A stretch of DNA of 20,941 nucleotides from Fibrobacterota bacterium (GCA_023412475.1 JAEYNR010000075.1:1-20941), one strand, 5' to 3'. Positions 1 to 7,550 are shown, numbered from the stretch's first letter. The notes: generated by a model not told the origin, from the sequence alone. Made by a program: numbers and translations.

Positions 1-47
1 AGGCGTAGAAATTCATTAAACTTTTTTTTGCGTTCTGCTTCTTTCAT
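1..47 (-). CDS. 5' end of an unrecognised minus-strand gene, cut by the window edge
   Basis: On the minus strand an ATG at 47-45 follows an AGGAG ribosome binding site seven bases upstream. It opens a frame reading MKEAERKKKFNEFLR up to the window edge. Only 15 residues are visible, lysine- and glutamate-rich, so no family can be named. The start codon lies in one arm of an 11-bp perfect inverted repeat and the binding site lies in its loop. An in-frame ATG eight codons upstream (71-69) has no binding site, so the inner start is preferred. The gene points away from the phage late genes that begin near 134. It may be a regulatory or accessory gene of the prophage; that is inference. Confidence 0.45.
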   Translation of the reverse strand, partial: MKEAERKKKFNEFLR

Positions 48-78
48 AATGATGCTCCTGATTGAGTTCATTATGAAA
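42..78. repeat. 11-bp perfect inverted repeat around the start of the left-edge gene
   Basis: TTTCATAATGA at 42-52 and TCATTATGAAA at 68-78 are exact reverse complements separated by 15 bases. In minus-strand mRNA this would form a hairpin with the AGGAG ribosome binding site in the loop and the start codon in the 3' arm. As DNA it could equally be an operator for a dimeric regulator. Confidence 0.55.
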
Positions 79-133
79 ATCGGTCATGCGGAGTGGGGAT
101 AAAAGACGCCGTTAACCGTTAGCATACGTTGTT

Positions 134-964
134 GTGAATGGCAGTTCAATTTCTGTCAGACCAAAAGAGAACTTCTTTCCCGAAAGAGATATGCTACAGG
201 GATATAAGCTGTATACACTGCCTGCTGTCATAACTCCTATAGATAGTTTAGATAATTTAGGCTATTACAATGACGAGGTTTTTTATAGCAATCAGTCACC
301 TTGGGATGATATGGGATTTTTCTGGAGAGTGTCTGGCAATTATTATCGCGCAGGAAATTACTACCCGACTTTCAATCTGACACCAAACACAGAGTTAATG
401 TCTGCAGATCCCCAAAACAATGATTTTACTAAATACATGTATGCAAGTACCACAGAAGTGATACCTGATGAAGACAGCACAGGGAATTACATCAGGGCAT
501 TCAGATTTCCTTTACCGGTTATAGACATGGAATTTTCGGAGCTGTATTTGTTAATCAGTCTTGAGTGTGACTGTTATAACTCTCAGCCTCCATTGTTAGG
601 TCTCAAAAGATACCTTGGTATGTCAAGCTGGGCAATAAGTGATTTGGATGAATTTGATGGCAACTTTAAACTTGATTGTATGCCGTCATCATTTTACAAA
701 AATTATCCCGAAAACGACCGCGATAATTTTTACTTATCGGGGGAAACAATAATGGTGCCACCAAAATGGAAAATTTATTCGGGCTATAAAAACTATTTAT
801 GTGAAGGAATTGATAGTCTGGCAAAATATAAAAGCTACGATCATGGTATACTATTCTTGCCAAGAGCTGCACATGATCATAGTTACACCGAAACCCTCAA
901 AATCAGGCAGATCCTATTAATGATTAAAGTTAACGAAAATATTGGAGACTACATCTATGTATAG
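134..964 (+). CDS. Unrecognised phage protein, probably structural (tail region)
   Basis: A 276-residue frame from a GTG at 134, with no clear ribosome binding site. The first ATG is at 191 (residue 20), preceded closely by GAAAGAG, and may be the true start. The frame is open back to 116, so a rearranged or truncated 5' end is also possible. The protein is rich in aromatic and acidic residues, has no signal peptide or membrane segment, and matches no family I recognise. Its last eight bases overlap the start of the next gene, which indicates translational coupling. Its place directly before a putative tail protein and a tail fibre suggests a tail or baseplate component; that assignment rests on position only. 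Confidence 0.6.
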   Translation: MNGSSISVRPKENFFPERDMLQGYKLYTLPAVITPIDSLDNLGYYNDEVFYSNQSPWDDMGFFWRVSGNYYRAGNYYPTFNLTPNTELMSADPQNNDFTKYMYASTTEVIPDEDSTGNYIRAFRFPLPVIDMEFSELYLLISLECDCYNSQPPLLGLKRYLGMSSWAISDLDEFDGNFKLDCMPSSFYKNYPENDRDNFYLSGETIMVPPKWKIYSGYKNYLCEGIDSLAKYKSYDHGILFLPRAAHDHSYTETLKIRQILLMIKVNENIGDYIYV

Positions 965-2264
965 TGGATTAGCTTTTAGACGTGTCCAAGTTGACTGGGA
1001 CTTAAAGCATATTGACATTAATGCCAGTTTTGATGTGGGTGATACCATGCTTGAGCTAACTGAGTACAACAACGAACATTTCAGAATCGGTGATGTGTAT
1101 CGGTTGTTTATCAAGCCCGACACTGATTTTATGGGCACAATAGTCGAAAAAAATGAACATTATGAGCACTCATTTGAAGTGCGATTTTTTGTAAGCGCAG
1201 ATTATGAATTTGTAATTGATTGGGAACCAAGAAGTGATAACTGTGTATTGCAATTAGCCAATAGAACAGAAAACTTGGAAGTATCCCTCAGCTTAGACTG
1301 GACCATACACCAGCGTAGTTACTTAATCGATAATCCCATTGACGCGCTCTATTATGTACGTCGATCACAAAACTGGGATGAGTTTGATGAAAACGGGGAA
1401 CCAATCAGGCATATCAATATAGATCCATCTTCTCCGGGATCGTTTTTTAACTCCAGCCTGGAGCTGCTCAGGCAAGTTAAAATCTGTCGCCAGATACTGA
1501 ATTATAATGATGCGACTACTAAAGCAATTAGCAAATCAATCTGCGAAGAGTTCGGATTGATATTATATACTGATAACAAGGGCAATGAATCAGTTAAGAT
1601 GATCGATAATCCAGAATCGGATATATCCTTTACCATTACAGTACACGATATAATTAAAGAGCCCGAAATTATCGAACGGGATCCCAATAAAATATACTGC
1701 GAACCGAAGGTGAAATTTGCAATCGATTGGAGCACAAATAACCCGACAAAACAGTTTTCTATCACAAATACTGCTGCAGACGAGTATGAACCAGAGTATA
1801 CCCCTGGTTTATACGTAGGGCATGGAGAGCTGCTCTGGACAATGGCCAAAACGCTCAGAAGAGCTGTTAATATAGTGACTCCCTATGAGTTTACATTTAA
1901 ATGGATTTTTCGCAATGAAGACGCAGTCCAACTGTTAACACGTAGATTTATCTGGATGAGCAAAAAGCGGATGAAGCTTGTTTTATCATACGATAAGGGG
2001 ATAGATCTTACTGTAGGCTCCTGGGGAAAAGTAGTTATACCTATATCAACAGTTGGAAAAGAAATACGGTTTATTATTGAAGAGATATCTAAGAGCAAAA
2101 AGCGAGGAAAGAATTCATCATTAGTATCAATGCAGGTTGTTTTGTGGGATAACGTGACAAGTGAAGAGCTGGAGATTCTGCAAAACCAGGCATATGATAT
2201 ACTGGGTGCAACAATCCAACTCGACAGTAATGCAGCAGATAGTTATCAGGATATACCGGAGTAA
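957..2264 (+). CDS. Putative phage tail or baseplate protein
   Basis: I start this at ATG 957, which has GGAG at 944-947 nine bases upstream, rather than at the TTG at 942. The product is about 435 residues, beta-rich and acidic, with no signal peptide or membrane helix. The C-terminal third contains the stretch LVLSYDKGIDLTVGSWGKV followed by a basic segment (KSKKRGK), and has the feel of the hub or tip proteins that precede fibre genes in tailed phages. The gene overlaps its upstream neighbour by eight bases and lies five bases before the fibre gene. No family can be named with certainty. A baseplate or tail-tip role is inferred from position and general composition. Confidence 0.6.
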   Translation: MYSGLAFRRVQVDWDLKHIDINASFDVGDTMLELTEYNNEHFRIGDVYRLFIKPDTDFMGTIVEKNEHYEHSFEVRFFVSADYEFVIDWEPRSDNCVLQLANRTENLEVSLSLDWTIHQRSYLIDNPIDALYYVRRSQNWDEFDENGEPIRHINIDPSSPGSFFNSSLELLRQVKICRQILNYNDATTKAISKSICEEFGLILYTDNKGNESVKMIDNPESDISFTITVHDIIKEPEIIERDPNKIYCEPKVKFAIDWSTNNPTKQFSITNTAADEYEPEYTPGLYVGHGELLWTMAKTLRRAVNIVTPYEFTFKWIFRNEDAVQLLTRRFIWMSKKRMKLVLSYDKGIDLTVGSWGKVVIPISTVGKEIRFIIEEISKSKKRGKNSSLVSMQVVLWDNVTSEELEILQNQAYDILGATIQLDSNAADSYQDIPE

Positions 2265-2269
2265 GAATT

Positions 2270-5221
2270 ATGATAAATACATATAATCGACCAGGAGCGA
2301 AATCAGCCAGTATAACATACATCAATGGGCCACGTGCAGCAATGGCTGCACCAGCATCGAGTGTGCCTGCAACCAGCGGAATACAGAGGTGCCAAGCGGG
2401 GATAGAGGTCGATTACAAAGGTATTGGATTTAAAGACCAGTCTGATAACTATTACTCTATTTATCCGATTACGGGAACATCCAGTCGGTTATTAAAAGTT
2501 GACACAACAGGAAGACGTGCAGTAGAAACTGAGTTGTCTGTGGATGATTTGTGGCATACTGAAAACTTTAATCCTGAGACAAAAGAGGATGTGGGTGTAG
2601 CGGTAAATTTAGTTTCGAATCATGAAAATACCTGGGATCACAATTTGTTCTTAACTGAGCTGCCAGATCATAATAGCCTATCTGGATTAGATGTGGGCGA
2701 TTATAGACACCTGTCAGCTACTCATAAAACGGATCTTACAGATGGTGGAGATAGTTCTTTGCACTATCACAGCACCGATCGAAATAGAGCAAATCACACA
2801 GGCACTCAGGCTATTAATACAATAAATGAATTACAAAGTACTTTAGATAATAAGCAGCCGCTTAATTCGAAGCTCACGGATATAGCTGCTCTTTCAGTCA
2901 CATCTGGCAACTTCATCATTGGTAATGGAACCACCTTTGTGAGTCGTAAGCTGCAAAATAGTGATCTTCCTGCTATCGCAATCACAGATACTTTTGTAGT
3001 AGCGTCCCAGGCAGCAATGCTGGCTCTTAGTGCAGCAGAGAGAGGAGATGTTGCAGTTAGGAGCGATCTTAATAAAAGCTTCATTCTGAAGGGTGACGAT
3101 CCAGCTACATTAGGTGACTGGCAGGAACTACTGACTCCTACTGATGCAGTACTCTCTGTTGATGGAAGGACTGGCGTAGTGTCGTTATCTGATAAATATC
3201 AGCCACTCGACACTGATTTAACTGCAATTGCAGGGCTTACTCACAGCAATAGGCATGTGTTAATTAGTGATGGGTCAACATGGACGCGGCGGGCTCTGGT
3301 TGCAGAGGACATTCCTAATTTATCTGCAGCAAAAATAACTTCCGGCACGCTTGACAATGCAAGGCTAAGCTTTGATCCGTCCAGCTTTGCAAATTTAAGT
3401 TTAGGATCAGTACAGGCAACTGGCGGCTTTGCAACATCATTAGAGACTGGCAGAGATGTATTTGCAAGCGGCCTATACACTTACAGATTTATGGGAGATG
3501 CTTTAAACAAACCTGCTGGTATAAGTTTAGGATCGGTATTAACATGGGGCCGTGGTGGTGCTGGTGCTGGTCAATTGGCCGTTGGGTGGACTTCCGGGGA
3601 TCACAATAAATTAGTATTTAGATCGCTCAGAGATACTCAGAACGACTGGTGGGATTGGAAAGAGATTTATCATACTGGAAACTTTGATCCTTCCACATTT
3701 GCACCTGCAGCACATGTGCATCCTATAGGTGAAGTTACTAACTTACAAACTACTCTTGACGGCAAACTTGACAATGATCATGTGTCGAATACTGTGCATA
3801 ATTATCGATCTGTTTATACAATAAGATTTACTGGTGTTACACATAATACAACCGGTACTCTCAAAATCAATTTGCCAAGCAGTTGGAGTAATGTGCGCTA
3901 TCGGTTTGAAATGAGAGGCTATGCATATTCTAACAATTTCAACACTTACGGTTCGTGGAGGTATGTAGGCTCCGGCTTTGCGTATAGTCCAGATTCGAGA
4001 TGGTATCTGCAAGGAGGACAATTTCTTGAGGGTAATCCTTCATTTAATCAGGTGCGATATACTCACGATGGGTCGAGGTGTTGTATTCTATTGGGAAATA
4101 CGACTACAACATGGACAGACCACACGACGTTCCCTGTGGTTATTGATATTGATGTGATCACAGATGCACCTATTAGTAGAGATGGATGGTCTTTTGAAGT
4201 GCTAACATCTGAAGGTGGATACGCTTGGGGCAACATACAATCAACTACCATCAGCATTTACGGTAGAAATGCTACGATACCAAACACTGCTTTGATCGGT
4301 AAAACAACAGCAACCGGTGGCTATAAACTTGAAGTTGAGGGTAATGCTCTTGTAAATGGTAACGAAACAATAACAGGTGATATTGATGTTGGAGGTAACC
4401 TACAAACAAGAAACAATATTTCTTTACTTAATAAAGCCGGTAATGGTTGGTTGAGTTTTGCTACAAGAGATGTATCTGGCAGTGAAGCTGTTGCGGATTT
4501 AAGTAATGTGAGAAGTATTACTCCTGCTGGTAGTGCTCTTAAGGTTAGTGGCGATATATTTCTTTGGAATAAGCTCCAGCTCATAAATCGAGCTGGTGAT
4601 GCATGGGATGTTATTGACAGAGAAACTGGAGGTAACGGCATAGGCGCAAGGCTTAAAAATATTACTATGCTCAATGATATGAGTGTTGGTTCATCGAGTT
4701 TTTCTAATGCTGGAACAATTTCACTATCTGCAACTACGTTTGATGTAAATGCAAACATAACTGTTAGTGGTAATATCACTCTTGAAAACCACACAAGTGG
4801 TATTGCTAATTTGTTGTGTCCCAACGGTTTTGATATGAGAGCTGGTAGTGGAGTCTATCGTGGAGCTATTTATGCTTATGATGAGGCTGTATACTTGTCT
4901 GTACTAAACAGATCTTCCTTCATAAGTTTAAATGGAAATGATGTAAGTGTAGAAGGAGGCACTGTTGCTCTTCAGGGTAGAGTCACACTTGGCAATGTGG
5001 TTACATACAACACTACAGAACTACCCACTAACAACTCAGTTATAAGAATAACTGTTGCTCCTCTTAATGCAACACTAGCTGATGGAGTGGAAGATGGACA
5101 AATAGTAATCGTTATGAGAGGTAATTATCCTCCAGGAGATGTTGTGGTTGAGGGTGTGCCGATAGTTGGTATGAGGATGTTTATCTGGGATTATGACCAT
5201 TGGGTTTGTGATAATCACTAA
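2270..5221 (+). CDS. Long phage tail fibre, probable receptor-binding protein
   Basis: The 983-residue product starts at ATG 2270 with CCGGAG eight bases upstream. Several segments are typical of modular tail fibres. These include HYHSTDRNRANHTGTQ (165-180) followed by ELQSTLDNKQ, and the module FVVASQAAMLALSAAERGD (242-260) leading into VRSDLNKSFIL and DWQEL. Others are LSVDGRTGVVSLSDKYQPL (295-313), YHTGNF and APAAHVHPIGEV near 467-489. Residues about 510-680 look like a compact beta domain. The remainder contains Gly/Asn/Thr-rich turns such as TATGGYKLEVEGNALVNG, consistent with a beta-helical shaft. The end (MRMFIWDYDHWVCDNH) is aromatic and may be a tip. I see no intramolecular chaperone domain. 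The fibre would set which cell surface is recognised; the receptor is unknown. Confidence 0.85.
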   Translation: MINTYNRPGAKSASITYINGPRAAMAAPASSVPATSGIQRCQAGIEVDYKGIGFKDQSDNYYSIYPITGTSSRLLKVDTTGRRAVETELSVDDLWHTENFNPETKEDVGVAVNLVSNHENTWDHNLFLTELPDHNSLSGLDVGDYRHLSATHKTDLTDGGDSSLHYHSTDRNRANHTGTQAINTINELQSTLDNKQPLNSKLTDIAALSVTSGNFIIGNGTTFVSRKLQNSDLPAIAITDTFVVASQAAMLALSAAERGDVAVRSDLNKSFILKGDDPATLGDWQELLTPTDAVLSVDGRTGVVSLSDKYQPLDTDLTAIAGLTHSNRHVLISDGSTWTRRALVAEDIPNLSAAKITSGTLDNARLSFDPSSFANLSLGSVQATGGFATSLETGRDVFASGLYTYRFMGDALNKPAGISLGSVLTWGRGGAGAGQLAVGWTSGDHNKLVFRSLRDTQNDWWDWKEIYHTGNFDPSTFAPAAHVHPIGEVTNLQTTLDGKLDNDHVSNTVHNYRSVYTIRFTGVTHNTTGTLKINLPSSWSNVRYRFEMRGYAYSNNFNTYGSWRYVGSGFAYSPDSRWYLQGGQFLEGNPSFNQVRYTHDGSRCCILLGNTTTTWTDHTTFPVVIDIDVITDAPISRDGWSFEVLTSEGGYAWGNIQSTTISIYGRNATIPNTALIGKTTATGGYKLEVEGNALVNGNETITGDIDVGGNLQTRNNISLLNKAGNGWLSFATRDVSGSEAVADLSNVRSITPAGSALKVSGDIFLWNKLQLINRAGDAWDVIDRETGGNGIGARLKNITMLNDMSVGSSSFSNAGTISLSATTFDVNANITVSGNITLENHTSGIANLLCPNGFDMRAGSGVYRGAIYAYDEAVYLSVLNRSSFISLNGNDVSVEGGTVALQGRVTLGNVVTYNTTELPTNNSVIRITVAPLNATLADGVEDGQIVIVMRGNYPPGDVVVEGVPIVGMRMFIWDYDHWVCDNH

Positions 5222-5303
5222 AATTTTAAAGAAATAAAGAGATTGAAAGCGATTTAATACAGAGTTTTCGAAAGTTTATTAACTATTAACATTAAGAGGA
5301 AGT

Positions 5304-5498
5304 ATGAGCTCAGTAAGAGAAGCATTTGATTCAACGACGGCGGATATTAACAGCGTGTTTGTTAATTTCCGAAACATCTTAATTAATTACGAAAATAAAG
5401 TGGCGGAGTTGATTGATGAAAATAAAAGGCTGAAAGAAGAGTTGAGCATGCTGAAAGCGCCTAATACAACAACAGATACAACTGAGGAGGAGAAGTGA
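5304..5498 (+). CDS. Small coiled-coil phage protein (unknown function)
   Basis: A 64-residue protein starting at ATG 5304 after AGAGGA at 5295-5300. The middle (NYENKVAELIDENKRLKEEL) has heptad spacing of L/V/I with charged residues and predicts a coiled coil. The tail is Thr/Glu-rich. It overlaps the next gene by four bases (GTGA), so the two are translationally coupled. In this position, between fibre and lysis-type genes, such proteins may be tail accessory or lysis-associated factors, but no family is recognised. Confidence 0.6.
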   Translation: MSSVREAFDSTTADINSVFVNFRNILINYENKVAELIDENKRLKEELSMLKAPNTTTDTTEEEK

Positions 5499-5902
5499 AC
5501 TTAATACTGAAACAAGCGTTATTAAAAGTCGGAGCCATTGCGGCTGCAATCGCAATGGGCATACTCAAAAACGTTTTAAACTCTTCATGGACGACCTTTT
5601 GGAAAGAAATCCTGGAAGCAGTACAGTGTGCTGAAACATCTTTTAAAACTGCTATCATTAAACGGGACTGGGTTATTGCCAAAATTCTTGATTTTATCAC
5701 TCAAAAACGTAGCAAGAAACTCAATAGAATTCAGACATGGGTTATTAAGAGGGTAGCCGGTAGCATCGTTGATGAAATAATTAAAGAGCTTAATAGGGCA
5801 TCTGGCAAGCGATGGATCGATGTCGTTACTGACTTAGAAGAAAAGCTCAATGATAAGTTAAAAATTATTGAACCTGTCGAACCGGCCGCACTCGGAATAT
5901 GA
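5495..5902 (+). CDS. Small membrane-anchored phage protein, holin-like candidate
   Basis: The 135-residue product starts at GTG 5495, preceded by a strong GAGGAGG at 5484-5490 inside the previous gene and overlapping its stop. Residues 8-27 (ALLKVGAIAAAIAMGIL) form one hydrophobic Ala/Gly-rich segment. The rest is a basic, amphipathic helical region (KRSKKLNRIQTWVIKRVAG) with an acidic end. A single membrane helix in a gene next to a DUF5675 protein suggests a holin or a membrane-bound lysis helper, but there is no family match I can vouch for. It overlaps the following start by four bases (ATGA). A tail- or genome-associated membrane protein is an alternative. Confidence 0.55.
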   Translation: MNLILKQALLKVGAIAAAIAMGILKNVLNSSWTTFWKEILEAVQCAETSFKTAIIKRDWVIAKILDFITQKRSKKLNRIQTWVIKRVAGSIVDEIIKELNRASGKRWIDVVTDLEEKLNDKLKIIEPVEPAALGI

Positions 5903-6303
5903 ACCTGTATCTCCCGCGAATCATCTTCACAGAGGTGTCTACTGTCGGGCACCTCTTTCTGGGTACTGAGCGATTTTGCTATACACTGGAGGATCGGGCA
6001 CGTCCTGCCGGTGTCAAGGTATACGGCCAAACAGCTATTACTGCCGGAGTCTATCGTGTGAGAGTGTCTTGGAGCCCTCGGTTCAAAAAAATACTCCCCG
6101 AGATCATGGATGTGCCGATGTTTACCGGAATCCGGATGCACGGAGGAATAACTGCAGATCATAGTCTGGGGTGTATATTGGTCGGTTATGACTTGATAGG
6201 CACCAACCGTATTCAGCGATCGGCTTCAGATGATTTAACCCGGATACTGCAAGAGAATGGTGAAGAGCATACGATTGAAATTGTAAACACAAAGCAAATA
6301 TAA
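5899..6303 (+). CDS. DUF5675 family protein, possible phage lysis or cell-wall enzyme
   Basis: The 134-residue product matches the pattern of DUF5675 proteins: an early CYTLEDRAR (27-35), then AITAGVYRVRVSWSPRFKK (46-64), LPEIMDVPMFTGIRMHGG (66-83) and SLGCILVGY (89-97). The conserved His81, followed 11 residues later by Cys92 in a GCILVG motif, resembles the His/Ser-Gly-Cys arrangement of L,D-transpeptidase-type enzymes. That comparison is mine and is not an established activity for the family. DUF5675 genes are common in phages of the Bacteroidetes and relatives. No signal peptide is present, so export would need a holin, which fits the membrane protein encoded just upstream. The start ATG overlaps the previous stop by four bases. 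Confidence 0.75.
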   Translation: MNLYLPRIIFTEVSTVGHLFLGTERFCYTLEDRARPAGVKVYGQTAITAGVYRVRVSWSPRFKKILPEIMDVPMFTGIRMHGGITADHSLGCILVGYDLIGTNRIQRSASDDLTRILQENGEEHTIEIVNTKQI

Positions 6304-6313
6304 ACAGGCAAGA

Positions 6314-6332
6314 GGGATGCAACCAACATCCC
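6314..6332 (+). other. Short hairpin between the DUF5675 and methyltransferase genes
   Basis: GGGATG (6314-6319) and CATCCC (6327-6332) form a perfect 6-bp stem with a 7-base loop, 11 bases after the DUF5675 stop codon. There is no U-run, so it is not a standard terminator. It may stabilise or separate the late mRNA. Confidence 0.3.
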
Positions 6333-6401
6333 ATCCAACCCACACGCACGTGGATTATCCGAAAACGGACTACCTGTCCTATAAAAAAGTAAAGGAAAAT
6401 T

Positions 6402-7202
6402 ATGAATAGTCCATTGTGCTATATTGGCGGTAAATCTCAATTATCTAACATTATAACCCAAAAACTACCGTCACACAAGTCTTATATCGAAGTATTTGCA
6501 GGTGCAGCTTGGGTATTTTTTCGAAAAAATCCATCGAAATACGAAGTCATTAACGATCGAGATGGAGACTTGGTATCCTTTTACCGAGTGCTCCAGAATC
6601 ACTTAGAAGAATTCATCAAACAATTTAAGTGGCTTTTGATGTCCAGACAATGGTGGGAAGAATGGAACAAACAACTGGAAGTTGGTGGGTTGACCGATAT
6701 TCAAAAAGCAGCCAGGTATTATTATGTTCAGAGACAGTGCTTTGGAGGGCGAGTTCGAGGGCGAACATTTGGAACTGCTCCGGACCATGCACCAAAAATT
6801 AATCTTCTGCGCATTGAGGAAGAATTATCTGAAGTGCACATGAGATTATCTAACATTATGATCGAAAACTTGGATTATAAGGACCTGATCAACCGGTACG
6901 ATCGCTTGGATAATTTCTTTTATCTGGATCCACCATATTATAAGGCACCATTCTATAAATATAATATGGAATTAGATGATTTTAAGATCATGAATGAATT
7001 ACTAAAAAGTATTTCTGGAAAATTCCTGCTTAGTATTAATGACCACCCTCAGATTCGTGAGGTTTTCAAAGATTTCATTATTGAAGATGTGAATGTGAAA
7101 TATTCAATTCAAAAGGAAGGAGAGCTTATAGCCAAAGAACTTTTAATTAGAAATTATGAAAAATATGATGGGGTAGAAGTTCAAAGATTGAACCTTTATT
7201 GA
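6402..7202 (+). CDS. dam: Dam-type (D12 class) DNA adenine N6-methyltransferase
   Basis: The 266-residue product has the D12-class layout. An N-terminal CYIGGKSQL (6-14) stands where PFLKWAGGKR-like motifs occur. The AdoMet site is SYIEVFAGAAWVFF (27-40), NDRDGDLVSFYR (51-62) follows, and the catalytic motif IV is YLDPPYY (174-180, DPPY at 176-179). The length fits Dam family members of 260-280 residues. It would transfer a methyl group from AdoMet to adenine, most often in GATC, though target specificity cannot be read here. AAGG lies seven bases before the ATG at 6402. No restriction endonuclease gene is next to it, so it looks like an orphan phage methylase, perhaps for protecting phage DNA or altering host regulation. 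It is the last rightward gene before attR. Confidence 0.9.
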   Translation: MNSPLCYIGGKSQLSNIITQKLPSHKSYIEVFAGAAWVFFRKNPSKYEVINDRDGDLVSFYRVLQNHLEEFIKQFKWLLMSRQWWEEWNKQLEVGGLTDIQKAARYYYVQRQCFGGRVRGRTFGTAPDHAPKINLLRIEEELSEVHMRLSNIMIENLDYKDLINRYDRLDNFFYLDPPYYKAPFYKYNMELDDFKIMNELLKSISGKFLLSINDHPQIREVFKDFIIEDVNVKYSIQKEGELIAKELLIRNYEKYDGVEVQRLNLY

Positions 7203-7354
7203 TCAGCACTTTTGGTTATTATGGAATATTTTGATGGGTGGATATAATCATTAGGGCGCCCGAGTGTTTTAATAAAACCATCTATACTGATATAACACAC
7301 CGTCTCAATTTTTCCATATACAGTTCTAATTTTTTGACCTACTCTTATTTCCAT
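7196..7354 (-). CDS. 52-aa protein of unknown function, antisense to the prophage late genes
   Basis: The start is ATG 7354-7352, chosen because AGAGGAGG lies four bases upstream; a longer frame to 7405 has no such site. The product begins MEIRVGQKIRTVYGKIETV and contains YIHPSKYS near the C-terminus. It is small, basic and beta-type in feel, and unrecognised. Its stop overlaps the methyltransferase stop region by seven bases in convergent orientation. A promoter with an operator-like palindrome lies just upstream. Position beside attR and opposite orientation to the late genes suggest an accessory cargo gene expressed in the lysogen. No function is claimed. Confidence 0.6.
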   Translation of the reverse strand: MEIRVGQKIRTVYGKIETVCYISIDGFIKTLGRPNDYIHPSKYSIITKSADQ

Positions 7355-7376
7355 ATTTCCTCCTCTTCTATCACTT

Positions 7377-7405
7377 AATCTAAGCGATTGTGACAATGAT
7401 AGCAA
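7377..7405 (-). promoter_or_regulatory. Promoter with internal palindrome for the 52-aa gene
   Basis: Reading the minus strand, TTGCTA (7405-7400) and TAGATT (7382-7377) are separated by exactly 17 bases. They resemble -35 and -10 boxes at 4 of 6 positions each. The spacer contains ATTGTGACAAT (7387-7397), a palindrome with one central base, which could bind a repressor. The ribosome binding site of the 52-aa gene follows 14 bases after the -10 box. Confidence 0.4.
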
Positions 7406-7481
7406 GAGATTGTTTGGTGTATTTATGGTACAGTGAAATAATATTCACCAATAAAATTAGGGGAATTATTGGAAAAAAATA

Positions 7482-7511
7482 GGGTCAGGGGTTCGATCCC
7501 CCTCAACTCCA
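7482..7511 (+). other. Prophage attR: 3' end of a tRNA gene (probably tRNA-Ala)
   Basis: The sequence supplies the end of a tRNA only: variable loop GGGTC (7482-7486) and a five-pair T stem (7487-7491 with 7499-7503) around loop TTCGATC. The 3' acceptor strand CAACTCC (7504-7510) and discriminator A (7511) follow. No anticodon arm lies upstream, so it is not a working gene. Such 3' fragments mark tRNA-targeted integration. The T at position 70 would pair with G3 in a GGGGTTG acceptor, the tRNA-Ala identity pair, and the variable loop also suits tRNA-Ala. CCA is not encoded. A strong terminator follows directly. The intact tRNA should lie at the other end of the element, left of this window. 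Confidence 0.75.
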
Positions 7512-7521
7512 TTTTATTTTT

Positions 7522-7550
7522 AAAGGCCGAAAAGATAATCGGCCTTTTTT
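7522..7550 (+). terminator. Rho-independent terminator behind the tRNA remnant
   Basis: AAAGGCCGA (7522-7530) and TCGGCCTTT (7539-7547) form a perfect 9-bp stem with an 8-base loop, and the T-run continues to 7550. It is most likely the original terminator of the tRNA gene, left in place on the chromosomal side of attR. Confidence 0.85.

Noticed and set aside
942..959. TTG at 942 as start of the putative baseplate gene
   Set aside because: The ATG at 957 has a GGAG site at suitable distance, while the TTG has none.
4321..4824. 167-codon minus-strand frame inside the tail fibre gene
   Set aside because: Antisense to a clear fibre reading frame with repetitive Gly/Ser/Asn codons; its hydrophobic, Leu/Pro-rich composition is the usual product of such antisense reading.
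7482..7511. Complete tRNA or tmRNA gene
   Set aside because: Only the variable loop, T-arm and acceptor 3' strand are present; no anticodon arm or 5' acceptor strand lies upstream. tmRNA was considered, but the GGGTC variable loop before the T stem fits a tRNA better.
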